A stretch of DNA of 64,000 nt from Liolophura sinensis. Lineage: Eukaryota; Mollusca; Polyplacophora; Chitonida; Chitonidae. Positions 27,201-36,529 of this stretch are shown here, piece by piece. The DNA lies in assembly GCF_032854445.1 (NCBI RefSeq), contig NC_088305.1, positions 1,121,001-1,185,000 of the forward strand. Direction: 5' to 3'. How positions within the stretch are numbered: position 1 is the stretch's first letter; every line of letters starts with the position of its first letter. A program made the translations under genes and the position numbers. Below the pieces are notes generated by a model. That model saw only the letters and a list, made by a program, of their open reading frames with translations, was not told the origin of the DNA and did not search any database.

Positions 27201-29006
27201 TGTCACCTTCTTACTTTCTCATAATCACATGTACCTGATTAAAAGTTAAATTCAAAAATGTCACCTTCTTACTTTCTCATAATCACATGTACCTGATTAA
27301 AAGTTAAATTCAAAAATGTCACGTTCTTGCTTTCTCATAATCATAAAATCACATGTACCTGATTAAGTTAAATTCAAAAATGTCCCATTCTTGCTTTCTC
27401 ATAAACATAATCACATGTACCTGATTAAAAGCTAAAGGAGAAAAAAATTTAAATTTCAGTCAAATACCACTGAAAAGAGTATGCATTTCCTTGGTATTGC
27501 ATCATTATAATTAACTCCAACGATTTCTAAACATAGCTGATCTTTAAATTTTTGTTTTTAAGAATTCGTGCACAACTTCCCTATATCCCAGCGAGATGTA
27601 CTCCATGCCTGCAAAAAGGCTAACATCAAACTAGTCGAGTGACTAAATGTTAGAAGCGCATCACGTCGGTGGTCTAATGTACCACATTCTTGTTTCTCAA
27701 GATCATGCTGTTTTGAATTTTACAAGAGAGTATGAAGACAATTACTCAAGTAGGAAGTTAATTATTGCAAGACGAATGTCCCCGAAAGATGTCATTATTT
27801 GTTGACCTCATTTTTAATCATCCTTTCTTTGCATCACAAATCAAGGTACAGTGCATCACCATAGTTCTGTGATGCATCAAATGAAAGTTTTCAATCATCG
27901 GGACAACGACGGGAAGTTACGAAAACTTCAATTTGACTCAGAAAACATTAGAATGGGAAATAAATTATCGACACGCCATGTAGCCGAGTTCGTCAACAGA
28001 TTTAGTCATTTAAGATATTTTGTATTTTATTTTTCACCAGTTTCAACAGTTCTCAGCGAACCGTCATCATTTAACCTCCCTGTAACCTGAACAACCTGTT
28101 TGCAGCTTATTTCAAGTCCTGCCTACCTCTGCAATTTGATACTCATTCACTAGACTTACCTATGCGATTTGACATTTATTCACTAAGCCTACCTGTGTGA
28201 TTTGGTGCTCATTCACTAGACCTACCTGTGGGATGTGATACTCATTCACTAGACCTACCTGTAGGATTTGATACTCATTCACTAGACCTACCTGTGTGAT
28301 TTGATACTCATTCACTAGACCTACCTGTGTGATTTGATACTCATTCACTAGACCTACCTGTAGGATGTGATACTCATTCACTAGACCTACCTGTAGGATG
28401 TGATACTCATTCACTAGACCTACCTGTGGGATGTGATACTCATTCACTAGACCTACCTGTGTGATTTGATACTCATTCACTAGACCTACCTGTAGGATTT
28501 AATACTCATTCGCTAGACCTACCTGTGCGATTTGATACTCATTCACTAGACCTACCTGTAGGATTTGATACTCATTCACAAGACCTACCTGCGCGATTTG
28601 ATCAGCAGATATTTCTGAACCTTTATCCTTGTAACGTGCCTGAAAGTGAAACGAGAAATCACAACTGAATGAAAAGGATGTGTATCATAGGCCCATACTG
28701 CCCAGTGCAGTGACAGTACTGCATTGGCTGTGTCAGCCTTAAGTTAAGTCAATCTTTGGTTCTACGACTAGACCAGTAAACTAGTGCCCTTACAAGTTTA
28801 CCAACTTAATGGTGCCGTGGTCGACAGGTCGACATATGGACGACACGATTGAGTGTTCAGTTTTCGACACATAACAAGAATTTAGAATTATGAATGCTTA
28901 ATGTTGCTTTGCTGACATCAATTTACGTTAAAATAACGCAAGAGATAATTACCTGGGCAAGATTTTTGTTCTTTATGGCACCGACTCCTGCACCTCGCCG
29001 CGGCAT
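12140..29006 (-). CDS. SNF8: SNF8 (VPS22/EAP30), ESCRT-II complex subunit, complete 8-exon gene
   Basis: Exons, 5' to 3' on the minus strand: 29006-28953, 28639-28589, 27084-26946, 26303-26199, 22597-22525, 14924-14783, 14182-14108, 12253-12140. Joined they give 250 residues and TGA (human protein about 258). SNF8 is the core of ESCRT-II, which sorts ubiquitinated membrane proteins into multivesicular bodies at the endosome. Diagnostic stretches are [11 protein letters not shown] at the start, [104 protein letters not shown] and [10 protein letters not shown] followed by [10 protein letters not shown]. The order is an N-terminal helical region then two winged-helix domains. All junctions are in frame with GT-AG ends. 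Introns 2 and 5 hold tandem arrays built from the gene's own splice sites. Confidence 0.97.
12440..12910 (-). mobile_element. Cluster of three partial SINE family 1 copies in SNF8 intron 7
   Basis: Three truncated minus-orientation pieces begin near 12449, 12629 and 12800. Each starts with a tail/GTTTTATGCCGAA-type end and runs into a GGCACT-TTATGG-AAACCAAGTC variant of the family body. The first two share CAAAACCAAGTCAGCCA, so one probably arose by duplication. Confidence 0.65.
12973..13975. repeat. 98-bp tandem array in SNF8 intron 7
   Basis: About ten highly similar copies of a 98-bp unit containing CTAGTCCTTCACCAATGATA and GGCAGCAGGACTGTTGCTGG. Ends about 130 bp from exon 7; no exon homology noticed. 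Confidence 0.95.
14108..14182 (-). CDS. SNF8: SNF8 exon 7
   Basis: Twenty-five codons, [20 protein letters not shown] then AHRAM; acceptor TATTTTCAG, donor ATG|GTAAGA. Part of the second winged helix. Confidence 0.95.
14783..14924 (-). CDS. SNF8: SNF8 exon 6 (acceptor amplified upstream)
   Basis: Residues 142-188, [17 protein letters not shown] then [18 protein letters not shown]. The acceptor TTTTGGTTACAG|GGATGA at 14925 is the first of about 45 tandem copies lying upstream in intron 5. The open frame extends beyond the acceptor, but those codons have no SNF8 homology. Confidence 0.95.
14925..16386 (-). repeat. 32-bp tandem array made of the SNF8 exon 6 splice acceptor
   Basis: About 45 copies of a 32-bp unit. 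On the gene's strand a unit reads GGATGAGCTGTGGAATG then TTGTTTTGGTTWCAG, and the next unit again begins GGATGA. The real acceptor is TTGTTTTGGTTACAG|GGATGACC. Both TTACAG and TTTCAG variants occur in the copies, and nearly all keep AG|GGATGA. The copy nearest the exon shares GATGACC with the exon; the others have GATGAGC. Confidence 0.95.
16387..16914. other. Short unique spacer within SNF8 intron 5
   Basis: Separates the two arrays of intron 5. The last 100 bp resemble dispersed repeat family 2 (CCAGTTACTAACAAACTTTC). No exon seen. Confidence 0.6.
16915..22190 (-). repeat. 5.3 kb array of a 47-bp G-rich unit in SNF8 intron 5
   Basis: About 112 copies of a 47-bp unit; on the plus strand AGAGATCACTACTGACGGCT, then TCTTGCCACCCACCA, then TACCCCAACACA. 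The SNF8-sense strand carries GGGGTATGGTGGGTGGC in most units, with four G runs. Variants (TTCTTGCC, TTCTCGCC, TTTTCGTC, CTCTCGCC) recur in mixed order, indicating unequal exchange or gene conversion. Confidence 0.96.
22525..22597 (-). CDS. SNF8: SNF8 exon 5
   Basis: A 73-bp exon: a split Gly, [23 protein letters not shown] and two bases of Thr. Acceptor CTGTTTCAG, donor AC|GTGAGT. Phase fits exon 6 across a 7.6 kb intron. Confidence 0.9.
22690..22938 (+). mobile_element. tRNA-derived SINE family 1 in SNF8 intron 4
   Basis: Near full length: tRNA-like head (AGCTGAGTGGTTAGTC, then GTGAATTCAAGTCCAGC), family body and (AAATA)n tail. Confidence 0.8.
23100..23330 (+). mobile_element. Possible second tRNA-headed SINE
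   Basis: A B-box-like GATTCAAATCCCACTC follows an A-box-like AGTGGCTAGAGCC, as in a tRNA-derived head; the rest is unlike family 1. Ends not resolved. Confidence 0.4.
23370..23690. repeat. 44-bp GAGT-rich tandem array
   Basis: About seven copies of a unit of roughly 44 bp with GTGCTTGGGGTTTAACGAGG and variable (GAGT)n. Confidence 0.9.
23691..26198. other. SNF8 intron 4 remainder
   Basis: Mostly AT-rich unique sequence. A minus-strand tRNA-like piece (GTTCAAATCCAGC on the reverse strand) lies at about 25790-25900, probably a SINE. No exon recognised; the SNF8 frame needs none here. Confidence 0.6.
26199..26303 (-). CDS. SNF8: SNF8 exon 4
   Basis: Residues 83-116. Acceptor TTACACAG, donor G|GTTAGT. 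Reads [20 protein letters not shown], then [14 protein letters not shown]; near-identical to the vertebrate segment. Confidence 0.96.
26400..26830. repeat. Dispersed repeat family 2 in SNF8 intron 3
   Basis: Longest copy of the family also seen at 11595-11800. It contains AAACCACTCTGGCAAGTTAC and TGCCTCAGTGAGACGCCATG; the reverse complement of the latter relates to GGCGTCTCAGTGAAGCAGCA at about 43030. Confidence 0.6.
26946..27084 (-). CDS. SNF8: SNF8 exon 3
   Basis: Residues 36-81 plus one base; acceptor CTGTTTACAG, donor T|GTAGGC. Contains [18 protein letters not shown], one of the best conserved parts of the family. Confidence 0.96.
27110..27430. repeat. 58-bp tandem array in SNF8 intron 2
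   Basis: About six copies of a 58-bp unit (ATGTACCTGATTAAAAGTTA plus TTCAAAAATGTCACCTTC), starting about 25 bp upstream of exon 3. On the gene strand each unit has an AATCAG|GTACATG string resembling a donor, but it does not copy exon 3. Confidence 0.92.
28130..28588 (-). repeat. 33-bp tandem array made of the SNF8 exon 2 splice donor
   Basis: About 13 copies of a 33-bp unit directly after exon 2. On the gene strand each reads ATCAAATCnnnCAGGTAGGT, then CTAGTGAATGAGT. The real edge is ATCAAATCGCGCAG|GTAGGT. The unit is a multiple of three and in phase with exon 2, so the first two units are open; a TAA appears in the third copy (near 28497). Confidence 0.95.
28589..28639 (-). CDS. SNF8: SNF8 exon 2 (edge of a splice-site array)
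   Basis: Seventeen codons, [17 protein letters not shown]. The donor CAG|GTAGGT at 28588 is the first of a run of near-identical donors repeated every 33 bp downstream (28140-28588). Confidence 0.92.
28953..29006 (-). CDS. SNF8: SNF8 exon 1 (start codon)
   Basis: ATG at 29006-29004; 18 codons reading [18 protein letters not shown], as in the MRRRGVGAIAKKKLAE start of the vertebrate protein. Donor CAG|GTAATT, phase 0. Confidence 0.93.
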
Positions 29007-31937
29007 GATGTTAGCTTTATTGCCTTGCTTTCTTCCAAATCAATACATGGGCTTTTATTTATTTACCCAGGAAGTCAAATGGCTGGTTGGTGAACTGTGC
29101 ACAAAACGGTGACGTCACTGAAACATACGTGCTCGCGCTGTAAACATTTTCCCCACCATTAGCCTCCATACAATTGGACAAAGTTGTGTGATCATCACTC
29201 TCGCGTGATATATGCGTCATAGGGTCCTTGGTTATTTCTTAACAGCTCACAGACGTTCCGAGCCATTAATCCAAAATGCCAATTCCCCAAAACAGCGTTT
29301 AAACTCCGATGTCCAAAGAACTAAGACAGTTAATGTAGAACAAAAATAAGGACCTAACAAGTCCACAATCAGTTACATGTAGATTAGGGGAAGTATTAAG
29401 TGCCCTGGGGCTGGATTCATGAAGCTCACTAAGCTTTGTAAGTTTGCTCTTACATACCATGACGACGTATGTTGTAGAGATATAAAGTGCACTTAGCTAA
29501 GGGCTACTTAACACTAAGTATGATAGGATTAGGTATAGTTATAGACCCACTACGCTTGGGTCCCGTTTCACAAAGTGCGCGTAGCGCTACGTCGTCGTAA
29601 CTACCATGACGATGTAATACGTACAGCACTGGTCGCCTTGGAAGTTAAAGGCACGTAACGTTACGTGCGCTATGTGACGCCCTGTGGTGGAGCAGAGTTA
29701 CAGCCCTTAGTCTGCCGAGTCTTACCAATGCTTATTATTATTATTATTATTACATTTTAATGGCTTTTTTTTTTAAATTAAACACCATCACTTCCAAATT
29801 ACGTAGGCCCTACATATGCATACGATTTCAATTTTGTTCTGGGGCCGGTTTCATGAAGCATACTTAGTATTGAGTTGCTCTTAGTTAAGCGCACTTTATC
29901 TCTCTACAGCATATGTCGTCATGGTAGTTAAAAGCAAGCCCTCAGGCTTGTGGGGCGTGAGGCCGCGTACGTGTTCGGATCATCTGCATCAGAGCTCAGC
30001 AGGAACCAATTCCACTTCCAGGAACCAATACATTTTAGGCACAGTTAGCTTGCCTCACGATGTACCCTCATGGAATCATAGCTATATACGCCCATCTCCA
30101 CAATTAACAAAAACGGATATAATTTTGTTGAAAATGGGCGGAATGACCTCCAACTTGAACTTGGTTAGTATCTTGTCTCTGTGAAATGATACAGTATACC
30201 ATGTTTTCAATTCGAATAACCAACCGTGCGTTTTGCAGAAATCTGGAAAACTGTAAGGCCAAGGCATGCAGTTTTTTTTTAACTGTCATGATTCGCGCGA
30301 AATTCAAACCTGATCAGCAACTCGTTATGTTGCAAGCTATGTACAAAGTTTCATTCTAATATGATAGACTGTTCTGAGAACTGTCTGGGAAACTGATTCC
30401 TGACGGACTGAAACACTGACGGACGGACAGACAGACAAGACGTAAAACCTTCCGGTACCGCGGTAATGCCGATAGGGTAGGCCTACTAGAATAATGCCCG
30501 CTCCGCTGTGAAAACTAGACTCGTTTCAAATGAACGTGCCTACGACTCTCAAATTATCGTTTAACAAATGAAAACAATACCAGTCGTTTGCAATATCGCA
30601 GGAAAAAAAATCAGTCACTGCTATTCGAAGGCAGTCGATTTGTGGGTACGGTCCCTTACTGAGAGTACCAACTAACCCCAAATAAAGAATAACAGCAAGA
30701 ACATTTGTCATCAGTGAGTAATCTTATTGTTACACAGCACTCAATAAGTTTAGTATGACACATCAATCTAGGTCTGGCAGTTAATTCTGGTTTAAACACA
30801 TTATTACATATATCATAAATAAATACAAAGGAAAGGCAGGTACAAATCCTTATAGAAGAGAAATCTGGACCGTGACGAATCTAATATTTCCAGCCTTTCT
30901 TCAGATTGCCTGACGGGTCAATTGACAGCTACCTGCAGATCGACAGTTCGGGTTCAAATCCTCATTACACTCCGTATGTATGGTTAGTCTCGTATATAGG
31001 CACACCTGTCTCGCTTTACCTGATAGTCAAGTCGACAAAATGCATCCACTGATAGTGCAAAACACTAGGGCATTGAGGTTATGAAACTTGTTAAGGGTGT
31101 CTTGATGTGGAATTTGTCAGGAAATGTGCCTATCTGTATTTGTGTCCCTATTTCACACAGCACAACAATCAACCCATCAAAGTAATCCTCAGAACACAAG
31201 GTATGTAGATCATATCAAGTCCGTGCTACACATTAATTAAAGCCTAATTGTTTGGTGTTATCTCGTAAGGCAATGAAATGGACAAGAACATGTAGAATTT
31301 TATAAATGTTTATAATACAGTCTATGACACAACACAAGCCTTGTACATCCCTGCAAGTCACCTTACCAACATGTTTTGAAATCTCGGACAGTGTCGAATT
31401 CATAATCCGAAATTTTTGGTTTATGTCGATTACATTCCTTCAGCCGTTTAATAATATAAAATATGATGTTTTGGAAAAGCATTAGTGGGGTCCCCTACAT
31501 TACCACTTGATGGATGATTTACATGTATGTGAGAAATACAAAGATGCGCACGTTTTCGTCCCTGCCGTTGTCTTTGTACATAATTACATTAATCTTAATT
31601 ACTGGTGGTTTTATATATGTTGTATATATTCAATGTTAATAACGATTATTTTGAGCCTTTTATTGTTGGGTTTTATTTAACTCATTATTTAACAAATTTG
31701 CACATATCTGACATCAGGGGACCCTTAACGAACTACGCCTTCTGCACGTGAGCCGGACGAACTAGTGGCGCTTAAACGGAAAACTGTTTAGCTACTTGAA
31801 TTACGCGAGTTGCACCCGTCAACATTATATGTTCGTGAAGTCACCGTAACAAGTAAAAAATGACGCCTAGCAGAATAAACACTGCTGAGCAGAAGTGCGT
31901 ACGAGTACACACATGCAGGCAATATCAATCAGATTTG
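29007..31937. other. Intergenic region between SNF8 and the SINE at 31.9 kb
   Basis: Upstream flank of SNF8 (putative promoter side; no TATA box recognised). Contains a pair of inverted repeat arms (about 29455-29510 and 29875-29930) and a lone B-box-like GGGTTCAAATCC at about 30949. No gene recognised. Confidence 0.55.
29405..29935. mobile_element. Possible non-autonomous inverted-repeat element
   Basis: ACCATGACGACGTATGTTGT and AAGTGCACTTAGCTAAG at about 29456-29502 reappear as the reverse complement, with changes, at about 29877-29925 (CACTTTATCTCTCTACAGCA, GTCGTCATGGTAG). Each part is also preceded by a similar GGGGCTGGATTCATGAAGC direct copy (29408 and 29840). Confidence 0.5.
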
Positions 31938-32208
31938 GGGGCCTCCGTGGCTCAGTCGGTTAAAGCGCTAGCGCAGCGTAATGACCCAGGAGTCTCTCAC
32001 CAATGCGGTCGATCTGAGTTCAAGTCCAGCTCATGCTGGCTTCCTCTCCGGCCGTACGTGAGAAGGTCTGTCAGCAACCTGCGGATGGTCGTGGGTTTCC
32101 CCCGGGCTCCGCCCGGTTTCCACCCACCATAATGCTGGCCGCCGTAGTATAAGTGAAATATTCTTGAGTACGGCGTAAAACACCAATCAAAAAAAAAAAA
32201 AAAAAAAA
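31938..32208 (+). mobile_element. tRNA-derived SINE family 1, best full-length copy
   Basis: Head GGCCTCCGTGGCTCAGTCGG is tRNA-like with an A box (TGGCTCAGTCGG); the B-box-like GAGTTCAAGTCC lies about 60 bp on. Then come the family body (CAGCAACCTGCGGATGGTCG, CCCCCGGGCTCCGCCCGG, ATAATGCTGGCCGCCGTAGT), GGCGTAAAACACCAATC and an 18-20 base poly(A). The flanking ATCAATCAGATTT before the head and after the tail looks like a target-site duplication, suggesting a recent insertion. Confidence 0.92.
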
Positions 32209-32524
32209 TCAATCAGATTTAACTACTGTTATATTCACAAGTTTTTAACTGTTCTGTCAGGTATCCCGAGACAGGTTTTTTTTTTTCGAGACTTGATAGG
32301 TTTATGACTTTTTGAGAATTAAAGCTTCTTGTTCGTTGTGGTACTGGTATTGCCTTTCCGAGACAGAATTATTATTCCTCTTGAACCACTACATGTATTT
32401 CACCAGCTCTAAGGAATGCAGCATACATACAGTGTAACAATGTGATAAAAAAATTTAGCCCTTGCTGGGCATATTTTGAGATTGTGTGAAGAAAATGAAA
32501 CACAGCAGACCCCAAACAGAACAC

Positions 32525-32645
32525 TTCAAACTCACATAAGAGCCAACACTCCAAACTCACATAAGAGCCAACACTTCAAACTCACATAAGAGCCAACACT
32601 TCAAACTCACATAAGAGCCAACACTTCAAACTCACATAAGATTCA
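32525..32645. repeat. 25-bp tandem array
   Basis: About five copies of CACTTCAAACTCACATAAGA plus GCCAA. Confidence 0.9.
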
Positions 32646-33099
32646 GACTTCCTATGAGAGCTCAGCCTGAAAAGTGCTTTTTTAAAAATAACCTTCGATA
32701 TAATTAAAGTCATACAGAATAGAGTAAATCCAGAGCAGCGGCGACAGTGTTATAACTCGCAAATGGTCACACGTAACCGGTGAAATATGGCCTCTTATCA
32801 ATTCAGATCAGTTAGGGTTTTATTCTAGCTGTTCATGTTTATACTAAAATAGTCGCAAGCTACCTACACGCTATTATTATTATTAGAAATATTAGAAAAT
32901 AAATACAACTTACACATGGACTGTATCGGTTTGATATCTTTAAGAATCACCATAAGATACATTCATTTCATATACAAGGTAGATTCTGCCCTAAACAAAA
33001 CACTGCAATACTGTTTACCTAGAAAGGTACGGCTCAGCAATGTACCAGTTGTTTCTACTTCATATGTTCCAAAGTATGAATTAAATTACTGTTAGATAT

Positions 33100-33408
33100 C
33101 TCAATCTGACCTAGGTGGAGCTTTATGGTGCATATACAGGTTTATCAATCTGACCTAGGTGGAGCTTTATGGTACATATATAGGTTTATCAATCTGACCT
33201 AGGTGGAGCTTTATGGTACATATATAGGTTTATCAATCTGACCTAGGTGGAGCTTTATGGTACATATATAGGTTTATCAATCTGACCTAGGTGGAGCTTT
33301 ATGGTACATATATAGGTTTATCAATCTGACCTAGGTGGAGCTTTATGGTACATATATAGGTTTATCAATCTGACCTAGGTGGAGCTTTATGGTACATATA
33401 CAGGTGTA
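33100..33408. repeat. 44-bp tandem array, nearly identical copies
   Basis: Seven copies of a 44-bp unit (CAATCTGACCTAGGTGGAGC, then TTTATGGTACATATATAGG). Copies are almost identical, so the expansion is recent. Confidence 0.95.
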
Positions 33409-34079
33409 TGAATTTACACATGCGTGTACATAAAATAGCGAATTTCACAATCATTGTACATGTACACGTACCAGCAATCTTAACCAAAGCAACTGTAAGC
33501 AAAGTCAGTCTTCACTTTAAATATGATTCCAGTCAAATTACACAACAAAATGACAAACAAAATTTGTTAATACTTCTGCATCAGCCGATTTAGTTTGGAG
33601 CTAACATCAACCCTATATGTACATGTATTTTGTTGTTTTCTGTCAACATGGCAAAGAAATTCCGATCTGTATCACAGTCAGAACTTCCTGAATCACGGTT
33701 TTCGGTGCATTAAGTTGAACATCCTGACCGCCCCCTCCACCCCCCGAGTCCAACCAACGATTCATCAACTGTTTCCTGTTGCCTTTGACCAAGGAGAACT
33801 TAAATTGTAACTGAAAGTAAAATTCATCCTAAGTCAGTTCTTTGTTACCAACATACATACAAAAGCCAATTCCATGTCCAACTGACGGTTCACTAATTAG
33901 ATTTTCTTACCTTCCTTAAATTCAATTCTGACTATAATATTCACATAGTGTCTTAAGTGTGCTTTTCACCTAAACTGATCTCAATTCCAGCCCTATCTGA
34001 ACCCCCAAATAATCTTTCAGACTGCCCACAGCCATAGTAAACACACTACTGACACTGTCTGGATGTTCTGGCTTTACTG

Positions 34080-34770
34080 GAAGCTCTTGTATTGTTTTCT
34101 GTTGTCTTTGAATTCACTACGATTATCTCACTTCTGACTCCAACCATGCCATCTGGAAGTTTATGCATTGTTGTTTGTTGTCTCTGAAATGACAATGAGG
34201 AACTCACTTCTGACTCCACGCAGAAGTTCATGCATTGTTGTTTGTTGTCTCTGAAATTGACAATGAGGAACTCACTTCTGACTCCACGCAGAAGTTCATG
34301 CATTGTTGTTTGTTGTCTCTGAAATTGACAATGAGGAACTCACTTCTGACTCCACGCAGAAGTTCATGCATTGTTGTTTGTTGTCTCTGAAATGAAAATG
34401 AGGAACTCACTTCTGACTCCACGCAGAAGTTCATGCATTGTTGTTTGTTGTCTCTGAAATGACAATGAGGAACTCACTTCTGACTCCACGCAGAAGATCA
34501 TGCATTGTTGTGTGTTGTCTTTGAATTGGTAAAAGGGTCTCAATTCTGACTCCAAACAGAAGTTCATTCATCGTTTTCTGTTGTCTTTGAACTGGCAGAG
34601 AACTCACTTCTGACTTCAAGCATCAGATCATCAATTGTTGTCTGTTGTCTTTGGATTGGCCGAAAAGATCTCAATTCTGACTCCAAACAGAAGTTCATTC
34701 ATCGTTTTCTGTTTTCTTTGAAGTGGCAAAGAGACAGTTCATGCATTGTTTTACATCATCTCTGAAAAGA
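34080..34770. repeat. 68-bp tandem array
   Basis: About ten copies, the inner ones highly similar, of a 68-bp unit with GTTCATGCATTGTTGTTTGT and AACTCACTTCTGACTCCACG. Confidence 0.93.
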
Positions 34771-34849
34771 CATGATGAAAACACTTCTGACTCCATGAAA
34801 AAGTGTTTATAGAAATATGTGTTCATAGTTCAGCATCTAGCCCAGGCTG

Positions 34850-35260
34850 CTGCAGGTGTCGTGGTTTTCTAGCTGAGGTGTTGGTTTCCAGCTGAGGTTG
34901 TTGGTTTCTCAGTTTCTAGACTACTCAACCAATTGTCTAGCCCAGGCTGCTGCAAGTGTCGTGGTTTTCTAGCTGAGGTTTTTCTGTTTCTAGCTGAAAG
35001 TGTTGGTTTCTAGCTGAGGAGGCTGGTTTCTAGCTGAGGTTGTCAGTTTCTAGCTGAAAGTGGTGGTTTCTAGCTGAGGTTGCTGGTTTCTAGCTGAGGT
35101 TGTTGGTTTCTAGCTGAGGTTGATGGTTTCTAGCTGAGGTTGTTGGTTTCTCGCTCAGGTTGCTGGTTTCTAGCTGAGGTTGCTGGTTTCTAGCTGAGGC
35201 TGTTGGTTTCTAAGTTTCTAGACTACTCAGCCAATTGTCTAGCTCAGGCTGCTGCAGGTG
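34850..35260 (-). repeat. 20-bp tandem array related to the PARP gene's stop-codon repeat
   Basis: About 14 copies of a 20-bp unit which on the PARP-sense strand reads ACCTCAGCTAGAAACCARCA. Its core CAACAACCTCAGCTAGA closely matches CAACAGCCTCAGCTAGA at the PARP stop codon, so this looks like a decayed derivative of that edge. Confidence 0.85.
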
Positions 35261-35529
35261 CACAGAACCCATATTCATTAAGCAACTTAAAACTTAAATC
35301 ATAAATGACAAGTGCCTAAAATGCCAGAGCAGTAAAGAACTCAAACTGTGGTTTGTAAATTGTTCTTTTAAACTTCCTGGAGAGAAACAATTTAATTGCT
35401 GCTGTATTTGAATTCTGACTTAAAGGGGGAACCTGCCGGGGAGCTGTTGACGTCTTAAGACGCTTGATAAATATGGGTACAGGCTCACAGGCTGTTTTAG
35501 CCAATTGTATATTGTAGCTCATGGTGTTG

Positions 35530-35940
35530 TATGGCCTGTTTTATCTGGTTGTTGCGGCTTTCTCAGTTCAGAGGCTGTTTCAGCTGGTTGTCTAGCTCTC
35601 GTTGCAGGTATCTCAGTTTATAGACTGTTTCAGCTGGTTGTCTAGCTCTAGTGGTTGACGGTTTCTCAGTTTACATGTATAGTCCGCTTCAGCTGGTTGT
35701 CTAGCATTGGTTGTTGTCAGTTTCTCAGTTTCTAGCCTGTTTCAGCTGGTTGTCTAGCTCTGGTAGTTGACAGTTTCTCAGTTTACATGTATAGCCTGTT
35801 TCAGCTGGTTGTCTAGCTCTGGTGGTTGACAGTTTCTCAGTTCACATGTACTTGTATAGCCTGTTTCAGCTGGTTGTCTAGCTCTGGTGGTTGTGGGTTT
35901 CTCAATTTACATGTATAACCTGTTTTCGCTAGTTGTCTAG
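35530..35940 (-). repeat. 58-60 bp array, diverged relative of the stop-codon repeat
   Basis: About seven copies of a unit with GCTGGTTGTCTAGCTCTGGT and GTTTCTCAGTTTACATGTAT. On the PARP strand AGAGCTAGACAACCAGC resembles the TCAGCTAGACAACTGGC junction of the neighbouring array. Confidence 0.8.
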
Positions 35941-36345
35941 CTGAGGCCATTGTAGCAGTTGAGTATGGCTGGTTGTCTAGCTGAGGCTGTTGTAGTAGTT
36001 GTCTAGCTGAGGCTGTTGTAGCAGTTGAGTATGGCTGGTTGTCTAGCTGAGGCTGTCGTAGTAGTTGTCTGGCTGAGGCTGTTGTAGTAGTTGTCTGGCT
36101 GAGGCTGTTGTAGTAGTTGTCTAGCTGAGGCTGTTGTAGTAGTTGAGTACGGCCAGTTGTCTAGCTGAGGCTGTTGTAGTAGTTGAGTACGGCCAGTTGT
36201 CTTGCTGAGGCTGTTGCAGTAGTTGAGTACGGCCAGTTGTCTTGCTGAGGCTGTTGCAGTAGTTGAGTACGGCCAGTTGTCTAGCTGAGGCTGTTGTAGT
36301 AGTTGAGTACGGCCAGTTGTCTAGCTGAGGCTGTTGTAGTAGTTG
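35940..36345 (-). repeat. 40-bp array made of the last codons and stop of the PARP gene
   Basis: About ten full or shortened copies directly downstream of, and overlapping, the PARP stop. On the gene strand a unit is CTGGCCGTACTCAACTACTA, then CAACAGCCTCAGCTAGACAA; the genuine coding end is GGCCATTCTCAACTACTACA, then ACAGCCTCAGCTAG. Each full copy repeats the codons for LNYYNSLS and the TAG. Confidence 0.95.
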
Positions 36346-36529
36346 AGAATGGCCTGGTCAAGGTTCATGTCAGCTTGAGTCACATGATGCCTGGCCAACA
36401 TCACATCTTCAATCTGTGTGACCTGGATGAATTCAGCGACGAGTTGAGCCTTCACCAGCTCCACAGGGTCCTCCTTGAGGAGGCTCAGGGGCTTTGGCTT
36501 GGCAGATGATGCAGTCCCATGGGTATTAT
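36321..36529 (-). CDS. PARP/UBA gene terminal exon (UBA-like domain)
   Basis: 68 codons and TAG. AQLVAEFIQVTQIEDVMLAR, then HHVTQADMNLDQAILNYYNS, has the three-helix pattern of UBA-like domains (F-x3-T-x2-E-D, then the L-D-x-A-I-x-x-Y-Y helix). The stop-codon segment is tandemly repeated downstream. Confidence 0.9.

Noticed and set aside
28160-28480. 106-codon repeat protein ([11 protein letters not shown])
   Set aside because: It is the 33-bp donor array of SNF8 intron 2; an in-frame TAA separates it from exon 2.
30925-30975. tRNA gene near GGGTTCAAATCC
   Set aside because: A good B box only; no matching acceptor stem or A box could be drawn, so it is probably another SINE head.
31938-32012. 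tRNA gene
   Set aside because: A and B boxes are present, but the sequence is the head of a SINE with body and poly(A) tail; no complete cloverleaf is evident.
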